A stretch of 64,000 bases of DNA from DASREM01 sp035652095 (lineage in GTDB: Bacteria; Acidobacteriota; Terriglobia; Terriglobales; Acidobacteriaceae), in contig DASREM010000045.1 in assembly GCA_035652095.1 (NCBI GenBank), positions 1 through 64,000 of the forward strand, in the 5' to 3' direction. Positions 49,985-58,167 of the stretch are shown piece by piece. The notes beneath the pieces are model-generated. The model was given only the letters and a program-made list of their open reading frames with translations, was not told the DNA's origin and did not search any database. Numbering within the stretch: position 1 is the first letter of the stretch; each line of letters opens with the position of its first letter. The translations under genes were made by a program, and so were the position numbers.

Positions 49985-52900
49985 ATGGCACAAGCTTTCC
50001 ACTTTCACAGTCGAGAAGATAACCGAAGCGATGAGGTTCACCCGGGATGGGACGGACGGCGAGCCGCCGTAGTGTTTGTGCGCTGGCTGTGGCCCGTTGT
50101 GTATGGAGTGCTCCTGGTGCTCGCTCTCATTGTGCTGCTGGCGCAAATGGCGCGCGCCGGAGAGCCGCGCTGGGTGGCCGGTGTCAGCTTCTTCGACCCG
50201 TCCACCAAAGGCGTGCCCCTGACCTGGGCGCAAGGCATGGTCAACTATTACACCGATGCCGGAGACCTCAGCCCGATCCTTCCGCAGGCCGCAGCCGATG
50301 CGCTGGTCGCAACCGCACTCAGCCGCTGGACCCTGGTTCCAACCGCCGCCATTGCGAGTAATCACGCCGGAACTCTCGCCGAGGATGTGAGCGGCAGCAA
50401 TGTCTTAGTGAATCCCGATGGCAGCATCACAATGCCTGCCGACATCCTGCCCAGCGCGACCTCGAAGCCGCTGGCCATTGTTTATGACGCGGACGGAGCC
50501 GTCACCGATGCGCTGCTCGGTCAAGGGGCGGGAGGGACTGACTCGTGCTTCGGCAACGCGGTATTTGGCGGAGACCCCGATAACCTGAGCACGGACGACC
50601 ACATCATTCACGCGCTGATCGTGATCAATGGGAACTGCGCGCTCACCACGGCCCAGATTCCCGACGTGCAATATCGGCTGGTACGCGTGCTGGGCCGAGC
50701 ATTGGGGCTGGACTGGTCGCAGCTCAATCTCAATGTCATTACGGGCAACCCGCGGCCGACCGCGGCGGACTATGCGGGGTTCCCGGTCATGCACGCGCTG
50801 GACAGTTCCTCTTGCGTGCCGATTTCCATTTGCTACAGCAATGCAGATCAACCGAAGACAGACGATCAGGCCGCAATTTCGCGATTGTACCCGGTAACCG
50901 CACAGAATATTTCGGGCTTTACCGGGAAACAGATCCTTGCCGACAACACCATTCGAATCCATGGCTCGGTATTTTTCACAAATGCGTCCGGACAAGCCGC
51001 GCAAGCGATGGAAGGCGTGAATGTGGTGGCACGCTGGATCGATCCCAGCAACGGTCAGCCTTCGCGCACGTATGCAGCAAGCTGCGTCTCAGGGTTCCTG
51101 TTCCGCGGATACGCCGGCAACCCGGTGACTGGCTTTACCGACAGCCTGGGGCGGCGGTATGACCGCCTGGGGTCCGATGATGCCGCCGTGGAAGGATTTT
51201 TCGACCTGGCCGGCCTTCCAATTCCTGACGGCGGCAACACGGCTCAATATCAACTCAGCGTAGAAGCCCTGGATCCAACCTGGTCTCAGACCGTTGGCCC
51301 TTATGGTCCGTGGCAAGTGCAGCCATCGGGGGTGGCGCAGCCCATCACAGTCTCCGTCAGCAAAGGCGGGGACCTGTCGCAGAACATTCTGATGCTCGGC
51401 AGCAGTGTGCCGGCAGAAGACTGGTTTGCCTCCTCCGACTTCGTCAATCCCGCAGATGTGCCGGCATCCGGAAGCTGGGTGGGAAAGCTGAACAGTTATG
51501 GAGAGACAGCGTACTTCCGCTTTACCGGGAAGATGAACCGGACTCTGTCGGTACAGGTGACCGCCCTGGACGAAACGTCTGTGGCTACGGAGGTCAAGGC
51601 ACTGCCGGTAATCGGGATCTGGGCGCTTGCCGATCCGCCGGGCACGGATCCGCCTTCCTTCACCCCTATGGCCTTCAACAGCCTGACTTTCGGCATGACG
51701 CAACTCGACTCGGTGCTGCTGCAGTCCACGGACTTTCGCATTGGCATCTCCGACTACCGCGGGGATGGGCGGCCTGACTATCGCTACCAGGCGCGATTTT
51801 TCTATGGCGATACTGTGACTCCGACGCGCGCCAGCGTACGAGGCGGCACCCCGATCATGATCCAGGGTTTCGGTTTTGGAAACGCCGCCGGCGCGAGCGT
51901 CGGCAACGCGAGCGCCACGGTGCTCTCCTCCTCTCCGAACCAGATTCTGGCGACGGCCCCCGCTGTTGCGGACGGAGTGGCAAGCCTGGCCTTAGCCGAT
52001 CCCGCCAGCGGAGTCAGTTCCATCATGACCGACGTGTTGACGTTTGGCGCCAGTTCCACCGATATCCTCAAGTTGCTGAGCGGGGCGAATCCGGCGGTGC
52101 CGGTCGGAACCCAGGCCCCGATTCCCTTCCGAGTCCAAGTGATGGACGCAACCGGAACCATTCCGGTGGATGGCGCCAGCGTCGAGTTCAGTTCGAGTCC
52201 AGTTGCCGGCCTTTCGGCATGCGCAGGACTCTCCAGTTGCACCGTGCTCACGGACCAGACCGGCGAAGCGATGACCTGGGTCACGGTCCTCAGCAACAGC
52301 CCCATTACCATGACTGCGAAACTTGCGCCCGCTTCCTATCCCAACCCCAAACTGGTGCAGGTGACGATCCCGGTGAAAATGTCGTCCCTCGATATCGCGA
52401 TGTACGCTCCCTACCAGTTCATCGCCCAGGGAGCAACGCTCGATATCCCGATGCAGGCGCGGGTCGTGTCGAATGGCATTGGAGTGAGTGGCCGCGCGGT
52501 CAAGTTCCAGGTTGTCAAGGGATCTGGAACACTGACGATTACGTCCACGAACACCGACGGCAACGGCTATGCCGCGACTACCTTGCGCGTGACCGCTCTG
52601 GCCGGCGATGTGCAAGTGAGCGCTTGTGCGGAACCGGGGGACGCTCCTTGCGACCTGCTGAAGGGCACGGCGGTTCCAGCTTCGCAACTGAAAGTGCAAG
52701 CGGTAAGCGGCAATCTGCAGATGATCAACGCCGGACAGAGCTTTCAACCAGTGGTGGTGCGAATCACCGACCTGGCGGCCGTACCGGACCTGGTGCGCGG
52801 GGCCAACGTGCTGTTCCAGTGGCTGAACATGCGTTCGGATGACGATGCCCCCGTCGAGCCGCCGGGAGGTGACACGATCGTGACGCATCATCCCATGCCG

Positions 52901-53107
52901 GTGATCCTGGGGACCGGGCAGACGGCAATTCTGTCGGACCTGAATGGCCTTGCTACCATGCAGCCGACTCTGCCCAGTAGTGCGATGGAGATGGAAGGCT
53001 CGGCAAGCGCAGGTACGAGTAGCGTAGCGTTCGAACTGGAGGCGTTGGCCGGGACAGGAACAGGGTTCTCGCCTCGCGAGGACAAGACTGTGGAGGGAAC
53101 GGAGTGA
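49985..53107 (+). CDS. Large secreted matrixin-like/IPT/Ig-domain protein
   Basis: The 1,040-residue protein has a transmembrane/signal segment at about residues 30-55 (WPVVYGVLLVLALIVLLAQM). The N-terminal part resembles a matrixin-like peptidase: VRVLGRALGLDWSQLN at the position of HExGHxxGLxH, a VMHALD turn and DQAAISRLYP. All three zinc-ligand histidines and the catalytic Glu are replaced. An IPT/TIG domain (about residues 620-690, VRGGTPIMIQGFGFGNAAG) and several Ig-like/Big_1 domains (for example VEFSSSPVAGLSACAGL, GRAVKFQVVKGSGTLTI) follow. Probably secreted or surface-bound. Gene 49451 precedes it. Confidence 0.8.
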   Translation: MAQAFHFHSREDNRSDEVHPGWDGRRAAVVFVRWLWPVVYGVLLVLALIVLLAQMARAGEPRWVAGVSFFDPSTKGVPLTWAQGMVNYYTDAGDLSPILPQAAADALVATALSRWTLVPTAAIASNHAGTLAEDVSGSNVLVNPDGSITMPADILPSATSKPLAIVYDADGAVTDALLGQGAGGTDSCFGNAVFGGDPDNLSTDDHIIHALIVINGNCALTTAQIPDVQYRLVRVLGRALGLDWSQLNLNVITGNPRPTAADYAGFPVMHALDSSSCVPISICYSNADQPKTDDQAAISRLYPVTAQNISGFTGKQILADNTIRIHGSVFFTNASGQAAQAMEGVNVVARWIDPSNGQPSRTYAASCVSGFLFRGYAGNPVTGFTDSLGRRYDRLGSDDAAVEGFFDLAGLPIPDGGNTAQYQLSVEALDPTWSQTVGPYGPWQVQPSGVAQPITVSVSKGGDLSQNILMLGSSVPAEDWFASSDFVNPADVPASGSWVGKLNSYGETAYFRFTGKMNRTLSVQVTALDETSVATEVKALPVIGIWALADPPGTDPPSFTPMAFNSLTFGMTQLDSVLLQSTDFRIGISDYRGDGRPDYRYQARFFYGDTVTPTRASVRGGTPIMIQGFGFGNAAGASVGNASATVLSSSPNQILATAPAVADGVASLALADPASGVSSIMTDVLTFGASSTDILKLLSGANPAVPVGTQAPIPFRVQVMDATGTIPVDGASVEFSSSPVAGLSACAGLSSCTVLTDQTGEAMTWVTVLSNSPITMTAKLAPASYPNPKLVQVTIPVKMSSLDIAMYAPYQFIAQGATLDIPMQARVVSNGIGVSGRAVKFQVVKGSGTLTITSTNTDGNGYAATTLRVTALAGDVQVSACAEPGDAPCDLLKGTAVPASQLKVQAVSGNLQMINAGQSFQPVVVRITDLAAVPDLVRGANVLFQWLNMRSDDDAPVEPPGGDTIVTHHPMPVILGTGQTAILSDLNGLATMQPTLPSSAMEMEGSASAGTSSVAFELEALAGTGTGFSPREDKTVEGTE

Positions 53108-53143
53108 AGGTCCTTCGTCGGCAAAGCATTGAAACAACGCAAC

Positions 53144-53593
53144 TGACGTCATCCCGAGCCGCAGCCGAGGGATCTTGCGTGCACGACGTGGCGCTTAGAT
53201 GACTTGAGGAGCGCATCATGATGCGAAAGCCGAAGCATTTCTACGCATACATCATGGCCAGCAATTCACGGGAGCATGTGCTTTACACCGGCGTAACAGG
53301 AAATTTGTCGCGTCGGGTGTTTGAGCACCGGCAGAAGCTCTCGCCGGGCTTAACGAGCCGATATAACGTAACGCGGCTCGTGTACTACGAGATGTTCGCG
53401 TATCCCGGGGATGCGATCGCGCGGGAGAAACAGATCAAGGGATGGCGGCGGTCGAAGAAGATCGAACTCATCGAGAGTATGAATCCGCGCTGGCATGACC
53501 TGGCGGCGGGATGGCAGGACATTTACAAGCCAGATGTGGACATTGTGCACGCCAGGTCCTTCGTCGGGCTTCCGCCCTCCTCAGGATGACGTC
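53144..53593. mobile_element. GIY-YIG cassette: nuclease ORF between inverted repeats
   Basis: The left arm (53144-53196: TGACGTCATCCCGAGCCGCA..., GGGATCTTGCGTGCACGAC) and right arm (53545-53593: GTGCACGCCAGGTCCTTCG ... CCTCAGGATGACGTC) are inverted, imperfect copies. They enclose one GIY-YIG ORF. A nearby ORF-less copy (53622-53725) has the same two arms joined by a ~10-nt loop. A further fragment (AGGTCCTTCGTCGGC, 53108-53122) precedes the left arm. The right arm encodes the C-terminus of the nuclease. Confidence 0.75.
53218..53589 (+). CDS. GIY-YIG nuclease family protein
   Basis: The 123-residue protein has the GIY-YIG catalytic module: FYAYIM (residues 8-13) and YTGVTGNLSRRVFEHR (Tyr23, Arg32/33, His37). 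It also has REKQIKGWRR with the metal-binding Glu70. This is the small stand-alone (YhbQ/UvrC-N-terminal-like) family that includes homing and repair nucleases. The last 15 residues or so (DIVHARSFVGLPPSSG) are read from the right inverted repeat of its own cassette, so the native end may be near residue 105. GAGGAG lies 10 nt before the ATG. The ORF's position suggests it belongs to the repeat element. Confidence 0.88.
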   Translation: MMRKPKHFYAYIMASNSREHVLYTGVTGNLSRRVFEHRQKLSPGLTSRYNVTRLVYYEMFAYPGDAIAREKQIKGWRRSKKIELIESMNPRWHDLAAGWQDIYKPDVDIVHARSFVGLPPSSG

Positions 53594-53621
53594 GGCAAGA
53601 AATGAGAGGACGAAGAAGAAC

Positions 53622-53725
53622 TGACGTCATCCCGAGCCGCAGGCGAGGGATCTGGCGTGCACGACAGCACGCTTTGTGCACGCAGGATCCTTCGTCGGGC
53701 TTACGCCCTCCTCATGATGACGTCA
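53622..53725. repeat. ORF-less copy of the GIY-YIG cassette repeat
   Basis: A 104-bp element: TGACGTCATCCCGAGCCGCA, GCGAGGGATCTGGCGTGCAC, GACAGCACGCTTTGTGCACG, then CAGGATCCTTCGTCGGGCTT and CCTCATGATGACGTCA. Its two halves correspond to the two arms of the neighbouring cassette, with the ORF replaced by a ~10-nt loop. It ends in the same TGACGTCA sequence that opens it, so it is a near-perfect inverted repeat. It looks like an internal-deletion derivative. Confidence 0.8.
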
Positions 53726-53794
53726 GCAGGATTGTGGCGGCTCGATTACGTCGACTTTCAGACGGCTCGCCTTCGCAAAAGAACATGGCTCTGC

Positions 53795-55996
53795 CTACTT
53801 CTTCAACCATTGATCCACCCAGTCATTGACCGTCTTGTACCAGAGCTGCGAGTTCTGCGGCTTCAGCACCCAGTGGCCCTCATCGGGAAAATACAGCATC
53901 TTCGAGGGAATGCCCTGGCGTTGCAGCGTGGTGAATAACTGGAAGCCTTCGCTCACATCAAGTCGGTAATCGAGCTGGCCGTGCACAACCAGGGTCGGCG
54001 TCTTGAAATTGGTCGCGCTCAGGTGTGGAGACCATTTGTCGTAGAGCGCGCGATTGTTGTAAGGCGTGCCTTTGAATTCCCACTCGTTGAACCAGAGTTC
54101 CTCGGTCGTTCCCCATGCGGAAGTTGAGTTGAACATGCCGTCGTGGGTGACGATGCATTTGAAGCGATTGGTGTGGCCGAGGATCCAATTGGTCATGTAT
54201 CCGCCGTAGCTCGCACCCATGGCGCACTCGCGGTCTTTGTCGATGAATGGATAATGCTGTTCGGCGTAATCGAGCCCTTTCATCAGGTCTTCAAACGGAG
54301 CGCCGCCCCAATCGCCGTTGATTGCGTCGATGAACTTCTGCCCATAGCCGGGGGAGCCGTGGAAATTGATGAAGATGACGACGTATCCGCTGGAGGCGAA
54401 CAGTTGCATGTTCCAGCGATAGCTCCACTCATCGCCCATGGGGACTTCGGGGCCTCCGTGCACGATGAATTTGACCGGATACTTTTTGTTGGGATCGAAG
54501 TTGGGAGGCTTAACCAGGAAGCCTTGGACCTGGTCGCCGAAGGCGCCGGGGAACCAGAAGGATTCGAGGGGAGATGTGGAGACTTGGGAGAGGACGGCCT
54601 CGTTGATGTGCGTGATTGGCAGACGAAAGGAAGCATACTTTCTGTCACTTGGATGTGTCCGGCCGATGGGTTCGCTGTAAATCTCTGCCGGATGTCGCAC
54701 TGACATCAAGGTAAATAACAGGGTGTTGCCGTCTCGCGTAATTCTAAGATCGTCAACGTAACCAATCTCAGCGACGGGCGGATATCCAGTGAAACCAGCT
54801 TGTCCGCGCATGATTGCGAGCCAAGAGGGTGTTTGGAGCGGCTTGTCAATTCCGGCCGAGTAGATGGACGAGGTACCCGCGTTCTCCGACGAAAAGTAGA
54901 TTCCAGTGGAATCTCCCGTCCAGTCGAATGTTCCAATCCATGCATCAAAACCTTCCGTCAGGCTTTTCTTCTCTCCCGTCTTCCTGTCATACAGCATCAG
55001 CCGGAAACGATCGCTTTCATATCCCGGACGCTGCTGCGCACGGTAGGCGATGTATTTTCCGTCTGGTGAGTACAGCGGAGACGAGTCGCTGGCTTTGTTG
55101 TCGGCGGTGATGTTCTTCGCGGGTTGTGATCCGTTCACCGGAACGATCCACAGATCGTTGTTCGTCGAGGTGGCTTCCTCTTCGTCGTGGTTCGAGGTGT
55201 AGCAGATTTCCTGGCCATCGGGAGAGAAGGCGTAGTTGTCCTGGCCTCCAAGGGAGAAAGGTGGCGCGTCGTGATCGCCGGGAGTGAGATCGCGCGATGG
55301 GCCGCCATCAACCGGCACGATCAGCAAGTGCGTGCGCTTGCTTTCTTTGTAGCCGTTCCAATGGCGATAGAGAAGATGATTGAAGATCAGCGCTTTGACT
55401 TTGGTGTTGGCCGATTGCTCGAGCTTCTGCTTGTTGCAGGCTTCATCGGTGCATCCGGGATAGACGTCAGAAGTGAACAGAATATTTTTGCCATCGGGAG
55501 ACCATAGCTCGCCGCTGGCTTCGGTCGCGATCGAGGTGAGCTTGTGGACTCCGGTGATTGTTCCGTTTGCGCCGTCGAAGTCGGCGATCCAGATTTGCGA
55601 GCCGCCTTCTTTATTCGAGAGGAACGCGAAGCGCTTGCCGTCGGGGGCCCAGCGCGGGCGGTCGGCGTCCTGATCGGAAATGAGAATTCTTTCCGCCGAG
55701 CTTCGCTCGGCCTGGACGGGCGAGGCGCCCGTCCCTACGTGAGAATCGACGGGCGCGGCGCCCGTGCCCACACCACCTCCATTCCTCAACGGCACAATCC
55801 ACACGTGTGGAGTTTTCTTGTTGGCGGCGAGATCGACGTCGACTGCCGCGAACAGAACCCATTTCCCATCCGGTGAAGGCACGGGTTCCGATACCCGTTT
55901 CAACTTCATCATGTCTTCGAAGGTGAATGGATGCTTTTGCGCGAAGGCAGGCAGAATGTAAAGAAACGTAAACAGGATGAGCGTGAGACGACGCAT
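53795..55996 (-). CDS. S9 family peptidase (acylaminoacyl/dipeptidyl peptidase type)
   Basis: The 733-residue protein has a signal peptide (MRRLTLILFTFLYILPAFAQ). An N-terminal beta-propeller of WD40-like/TolB repeats (for example SPDGKWVLFAAVDVD, WSPDGKNILFTS, YSPDGKYIAYRA) and a C-terminal alpha/beta-hydrolase follow. The Ser is in MGASYGGYMTNW, the Asp in VHGQLDYRLD and the His in PDEGHWVLKP. It cleaves peptides in the periplasm. GGGAGG precedes the ATG. An in-frame repeat-derived insertion (about residues 76-103, VGTGAAPVDSHVGTGASPV) is described in the findings. No adjacent operon partner. Confidence 0.93.
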   Translation of the reverse strand: MRRLTLILFTFLYILPAFAQKHPFTFEDMMKLKRVSEPVPSPDGKWVLFAAVDVDLAANKKTPHVWIVPLRNGGGVGTGAAPVDSHVGTGASPVQAERSSAERILISDQDADRPRWAPDGKRFAFLSNKEGGSQIWIADFDGANGTITGVHKLTSIATEASGELWSPDGKNILFTSDVYPGCTDEACNKQKLEQSANTKVKALIFNHLLYRHWNGYKESKRTHLLIVPVDGGPSRDLTPGDHDAPPFSLGGQDNYAFSPDGQEICYTSNHDEEEATSTNNDLWIVPVNGSQPAKNITADNKASDSSPLYSPDGKYIAYRAQQRPGYESDRFRLMLYDRKTGEKKSLTEGFDAWIGTFDWTGDSTGIYFSSENAGTSSIYSAGIDKPLQTPSWLAIMRGQAGFTGYPPVAEIGYVDDLRITRDGNTLLFTLMSVRHPAEIYSEPIGRTHPSDRKYASFRLPITHINEAVLSQVSTSPLESFWFPGAFGDQVQGFLVKPPNFDPNKKYPVKFIVHGGPEVPMGDEWSYRWNMQLFASSGYVVIFINFHGSPGYGQKFIDAINGDWGGAPFEDLMKGLDYAEQHYPFIDKDRECAMGASYGGYMTNWILGHTNRFKCIVTHDGMFNSTSAWGTTEELWFNEWEFKGTPYNNRALYDKWSPHLSATNFKTPTLVVHGQLDYRLDVSEGFQLFTTLQRQGIPSKMLYFPDEGHWVLKPQNSQLWYKTVNDWVDQWLKK

Positions 55997-56036
55997 GAAG
56001 GCCTCCCGAGCGGAACGGAAGAGTGTAAACCATCGG

Positions 56037-56118
56037 AGCACTCAGCATTCAGCACTCAGCATTCAGCCAGCACGCGCACGTGATTGGGCTGAATGCTGAG
56101 TGCTGAGTGCTGAATGCT
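56037..56118. repeat. Intergenic hairpin H6 (CAGCATTCAGCACT units)
   Basis: The left arm 56037-56068 and right arm 56086-56118 (GGGCTGAATGCTGAGTGCTG...) are inverted repeats of about 32 bp made of AGCATTCAGC/AGCACTC units. The loop is about 17 nt, and TTTTTT follows on the plus strand. It lies between the divergent S9 peptidase and 56271 genes. Confidence 0.65.
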
Positions 56119-56270
56119 TTTTTGGCAACTTTCGGCCCCCCATCTCCGTCTAACTCAAATAGGCAGAACTGCAGCTCCCCTGCTTCCGGCTCTTTGAGCG
56201 GAGAGGGTTGGCGGTAGGGGAGCGGCGGTGCAAACCGGCTTTTCTGGCGGCTTTTCGCTACACTAATCCT

Positions 56271-57098
56271 ATGAAACCTCGCTTACGTTTTGTTCATTGG
56301 CTGGCGCTTGTGGCTTCGCTTGTGATCGCGGCGGTGGCCCAGGAAGGGCCGCTGGACAAGTCGGAACCGAAGGGCATTACCACGGACGAGATCATTCGCC
56401 GCTTCGCGGAGAAAGAAAAAGAATTCGCCCTGGCGCGCGATCAGTACACCTATCGTCAGGACGTTACTGTAAAGACTCCGGAGGACGGTGGCGAGTACCA
56501 CGAGGTGTTTGACGTAATTTTCGATGACCAGGGAAAGCGGTTGGAGAACGTCGTCTTTGCGCCGCAAACCACGCTCAACAAGCTGACGATGACGCCCGAA
56601 GATCTCGACGACATTCGCCACAAGCTGCCGTTCGTGCTCACCTCGGAAGAGATCCCGGAGTACCAGATCCTCTACGTAGGGCAGCAGCAGGAAGATGAGC
56701 TGCACTGTTACGTGTTCGATATCGCGCCCAAAGAGATTGTCGGAAAGAAGCGCTATTTCCAGGGCCGGATCTGGGTGGATGATCACGACTTCCAGATCGT
56801 AAAGACCTATGGCAAGGCGGTTCCGGATGTCCGCAAGAAAAAGGGGCAGGAAAATCTCTTCCCGAGGTTCACGACCTGGCGCGAGCAGATTGATGGCAAG
56901 TATTGGTTCCCCACCTATACCAAGGCGGATGACGTTCTGCATTTCCAGGGACTGAGCGGCGACATCCGCATCGTCGAGATCGTGAAATACACCGATTACA
57001 AGCGGTTCGGATCGAAGTCGAAGATTACCTATAACGGCGCGGAAGTGCAGAGGGGCACGGACAAGGATCAACCGCAACAACAGCCGCCTCCCCAGTAG
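56271..57098 (+). CDS. Conserved secreted protein, possible LolA-like fold
   Basis: The 275-residue protein has a signal peptide (MKPRLRFVHWLALVASLVIA, cleavage near AVAQ). The mature part reads EIIRRFAEKEKEFALARDQYTYRQDVTVKT, then strands such as KRYFQGRIWVDDHDFQIVKTYG, REQIDGKYWFPTYTKADDVLHF and IVEIVKYTDYKRFGSKSKITY (cited in parts). The strand pattern recalls outer-membrane lipoprotein-sorting (LolA-like) proteins; family not certain. The C-terminus is Gln/Pro-rich (QPQQQPPPQ). The stop is 2 nt from the left repeat of S23 cassette 2. Confidence 0.65.
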   Translation: MKPRLRFVHWLALVASLVIAAVAQEGPLDKSEPKGITTDEIIRRFAEKEKEFALARDQYTYRQDVTVKTPEDGGEYHEVFDVIFDDQGKRLENVVFAPQTTLNKLTMTPEDLDDIRHKLPFVLTSEEIPEYQILYVGQQQEDELHCYVFDIAPKEIVGKKRYFQGRIWVDDHDFQIVKTYGKAVPDVRKKKGQENLFPRFTTWREQIDGKYWFPTYTKADDVLHFQGLSGDIRIVEIVKYTDYKRFGSKSKITYNGAEVQRGTDKDQPQQQPPPQ

Positions 57099-57100
57099 CA

Positions 57101-57556
57101 GTTTCAAGGCTGCAAGGTTTCAATGTTTCAAGGTAAAGAGCTTTTTGCTTTTATCGACTCCAACAGCCTGTTGAGCAAGCCGAGTACCTGATAGGCTTCC
57201 TGGTCCAACTTTGAGTGAACAGCGTCGCTGAAATATCCAAGGTCGTGCGCTATAGCAAGTTGAGTGTCCAGCTCCAGCAGTGAACCACGAGCATGGCCGA
57301 GGAACTGTTGGAATTCGCCAGGAGTGAGCCTACCCTGCCCCTCGGCAATATTCGACGGCACCGAAACCGCGGAGCGTCGCATTTGTGAAGTCAGACCATA
57401 CAGTTCCGCTTTGGGGAAGAGTCCTGTATCTCGATAAACCATTACCGCTAGAGCTTTTGCTTTCTGCCAAACCAGCAACTCACGATAAGAGCGCGCCATA
57501 CATTCTCCTGGCGCCATCCTCACCCACATTGAAACTTTGAAACCTTGAAACCTCAG
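57101..57556. mobile_element. S23 cassette 2: inverted repeats flanking an intact four-helix-bundle gene
   Basis: The left repeat (57101-57133, GTTTCAAGGCTGCAAGG then TTTCAATGTTTCAAGG) and right repeat (57527-57556, CATTGAAACTTTGAAACC then TTGAAACCTCAG) are inverted arrays of GTTTCAAGG-like units. They enclose one S23 gene on the minus strand. Left end abuts the stop of 56271-57098; right end contains the stop of the HNH gene. As in cassette 1, the insertion lies between the 3' ends of convergent genes. Repeat sequence is unrelated to cassette 1. Confidence 0.7.
57128..57499 (-). CDS. Four-helix-bundle protein, S23/IVS-encoded family
   Basis: The intact 123-residue protein: MARSYRELLVWQKAKALAV, then GLFPKAELYGLTSQMRRSAV, SVPSNIAEGQGRLTPGEFQQFLG, ARGSLLELDTQLAIAHDLGY and VLGLLNRLLESIKAKSSLP. 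The SIPSNIAEGQGR-like and ARGSLxELxTQ motifs are diagnostic of the TIGR02436/S23 family. It is related to proteins encoded in 23S rRNA intervening sequences and to Avd of diversity-generating retroelements; role unknown, proposed RNA binding. The ATG at 57499 has AGGAG six bases upstream; the frame extends upstream into the right repeat (57577). The stop falls in the left repeat. Confidence 0.88.
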   Translation of the reverse strand: MARSYRELLVWQKAKALAVMVYRDTGLFPKAELYGLTSQMRRSAVSVPSNIAEGQGRLTPGEFQQFLGHARGSLLELDTQLAIAHDLGYFSDAVHSKLDQEAYQVLGLLNRLLESIKAKSSLP

Positions 57557-58161
57557 TAAAAAAGATACTTCCGCCACTTATCATCGGATCTTCCCATCAG
57601 GCGCATGATGTGGCGGCTGGTGTGGAGGTTGAAGGCGCGAGGTTCGCGCATGAGCTTCATGCTGGCTTCGTTGGGGAACTGGTTGCCCTTGCGGCGATTG
57701 CAGGGATGACAGCAGGCGACGAGGTTTTCCCACGTAGAGGCGCCTCCGCGCGAGCGCGGGATCACATGATCGAGCGTCAATTCACTGGAGGGCAGAACCT
57801 CGGCGCAATATTGGCACGTGTTACGGTCGCGCAGCAGGATGTTTTTCCGCGACAGCGCGCGGCTCTGGTGCGGGATACGGCGATATTCAAGCAGACGGAT
57901 GACAGAAGGCAGGCGCACGGCGAGGCGCGCGGCGTGCAGGAAGTGGCCGTTCTCCTCTTCGGTCATGGCTACACCCTTCAACACCAGGACGATGGCGCGG
58001 CGGGCGGCGCAAACATTGATGGGCTCATACGAGGCGTTCAGAACCAGCACCGGCGCATGCAGGGCATGGCCGTCGCTGTCAGAATGCGGTCCCAACGCGA
58101 CCGGCACCGGCGCAAGCATCCGTCCCATGGTGTTCCCCGTGTTGTTCCACTTCCCCGACAT
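57553..58161 (-). CDS. HNH endonuclease family protein
   Basis: The 202-residue protein has a C-terminal HNH module: CQYC and CHPCN zinc knuckles with LTLDHVIPRSRGGASTWENLVACC (cited in parts: LDHVIPRSRGG, WENLVACC). The N-terminal part is typical of the stand-alone HNH family with the VLVLNASYEPINVCAARRAIVLV block. These stand-alone HNH proteins are widespread and their role (restriction, repair or phage defence) is not settled. The C-terminal residues (KYLFY) and the stop lie at the repeat of S23 cassette 2. It is located just downstream of comF (7-nt gap), suggesting co-transcription. Confidence 0.9.
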   Translation of the reverse strand: MSGKWNNTGNTMGRMLAPVPVALGPHSDSDGHALHAPVLVLNASYEPINVCAARRAIVLVLKGVAMTEEENGHFLHAARLAVRLPSVIRLLEYRRIPHQSRALSRKNILLRDRNTCQYCAEVLPSSELTLDHVIPRSRGGASTWENLVACCHPCNRRKGNQFPNEASMKLMREPRAFNLHTSRHIMRLMGRSDDKWRKYLFY

Positions 58162-58167
58162 TAACCC

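Noticed and set aside
33362..53725. CRISPR array interpretation of the dispersed repeats
   Set aside because: Copies are few, in both orientations and tens of kilobases apart, without regular spacers or cas genes.
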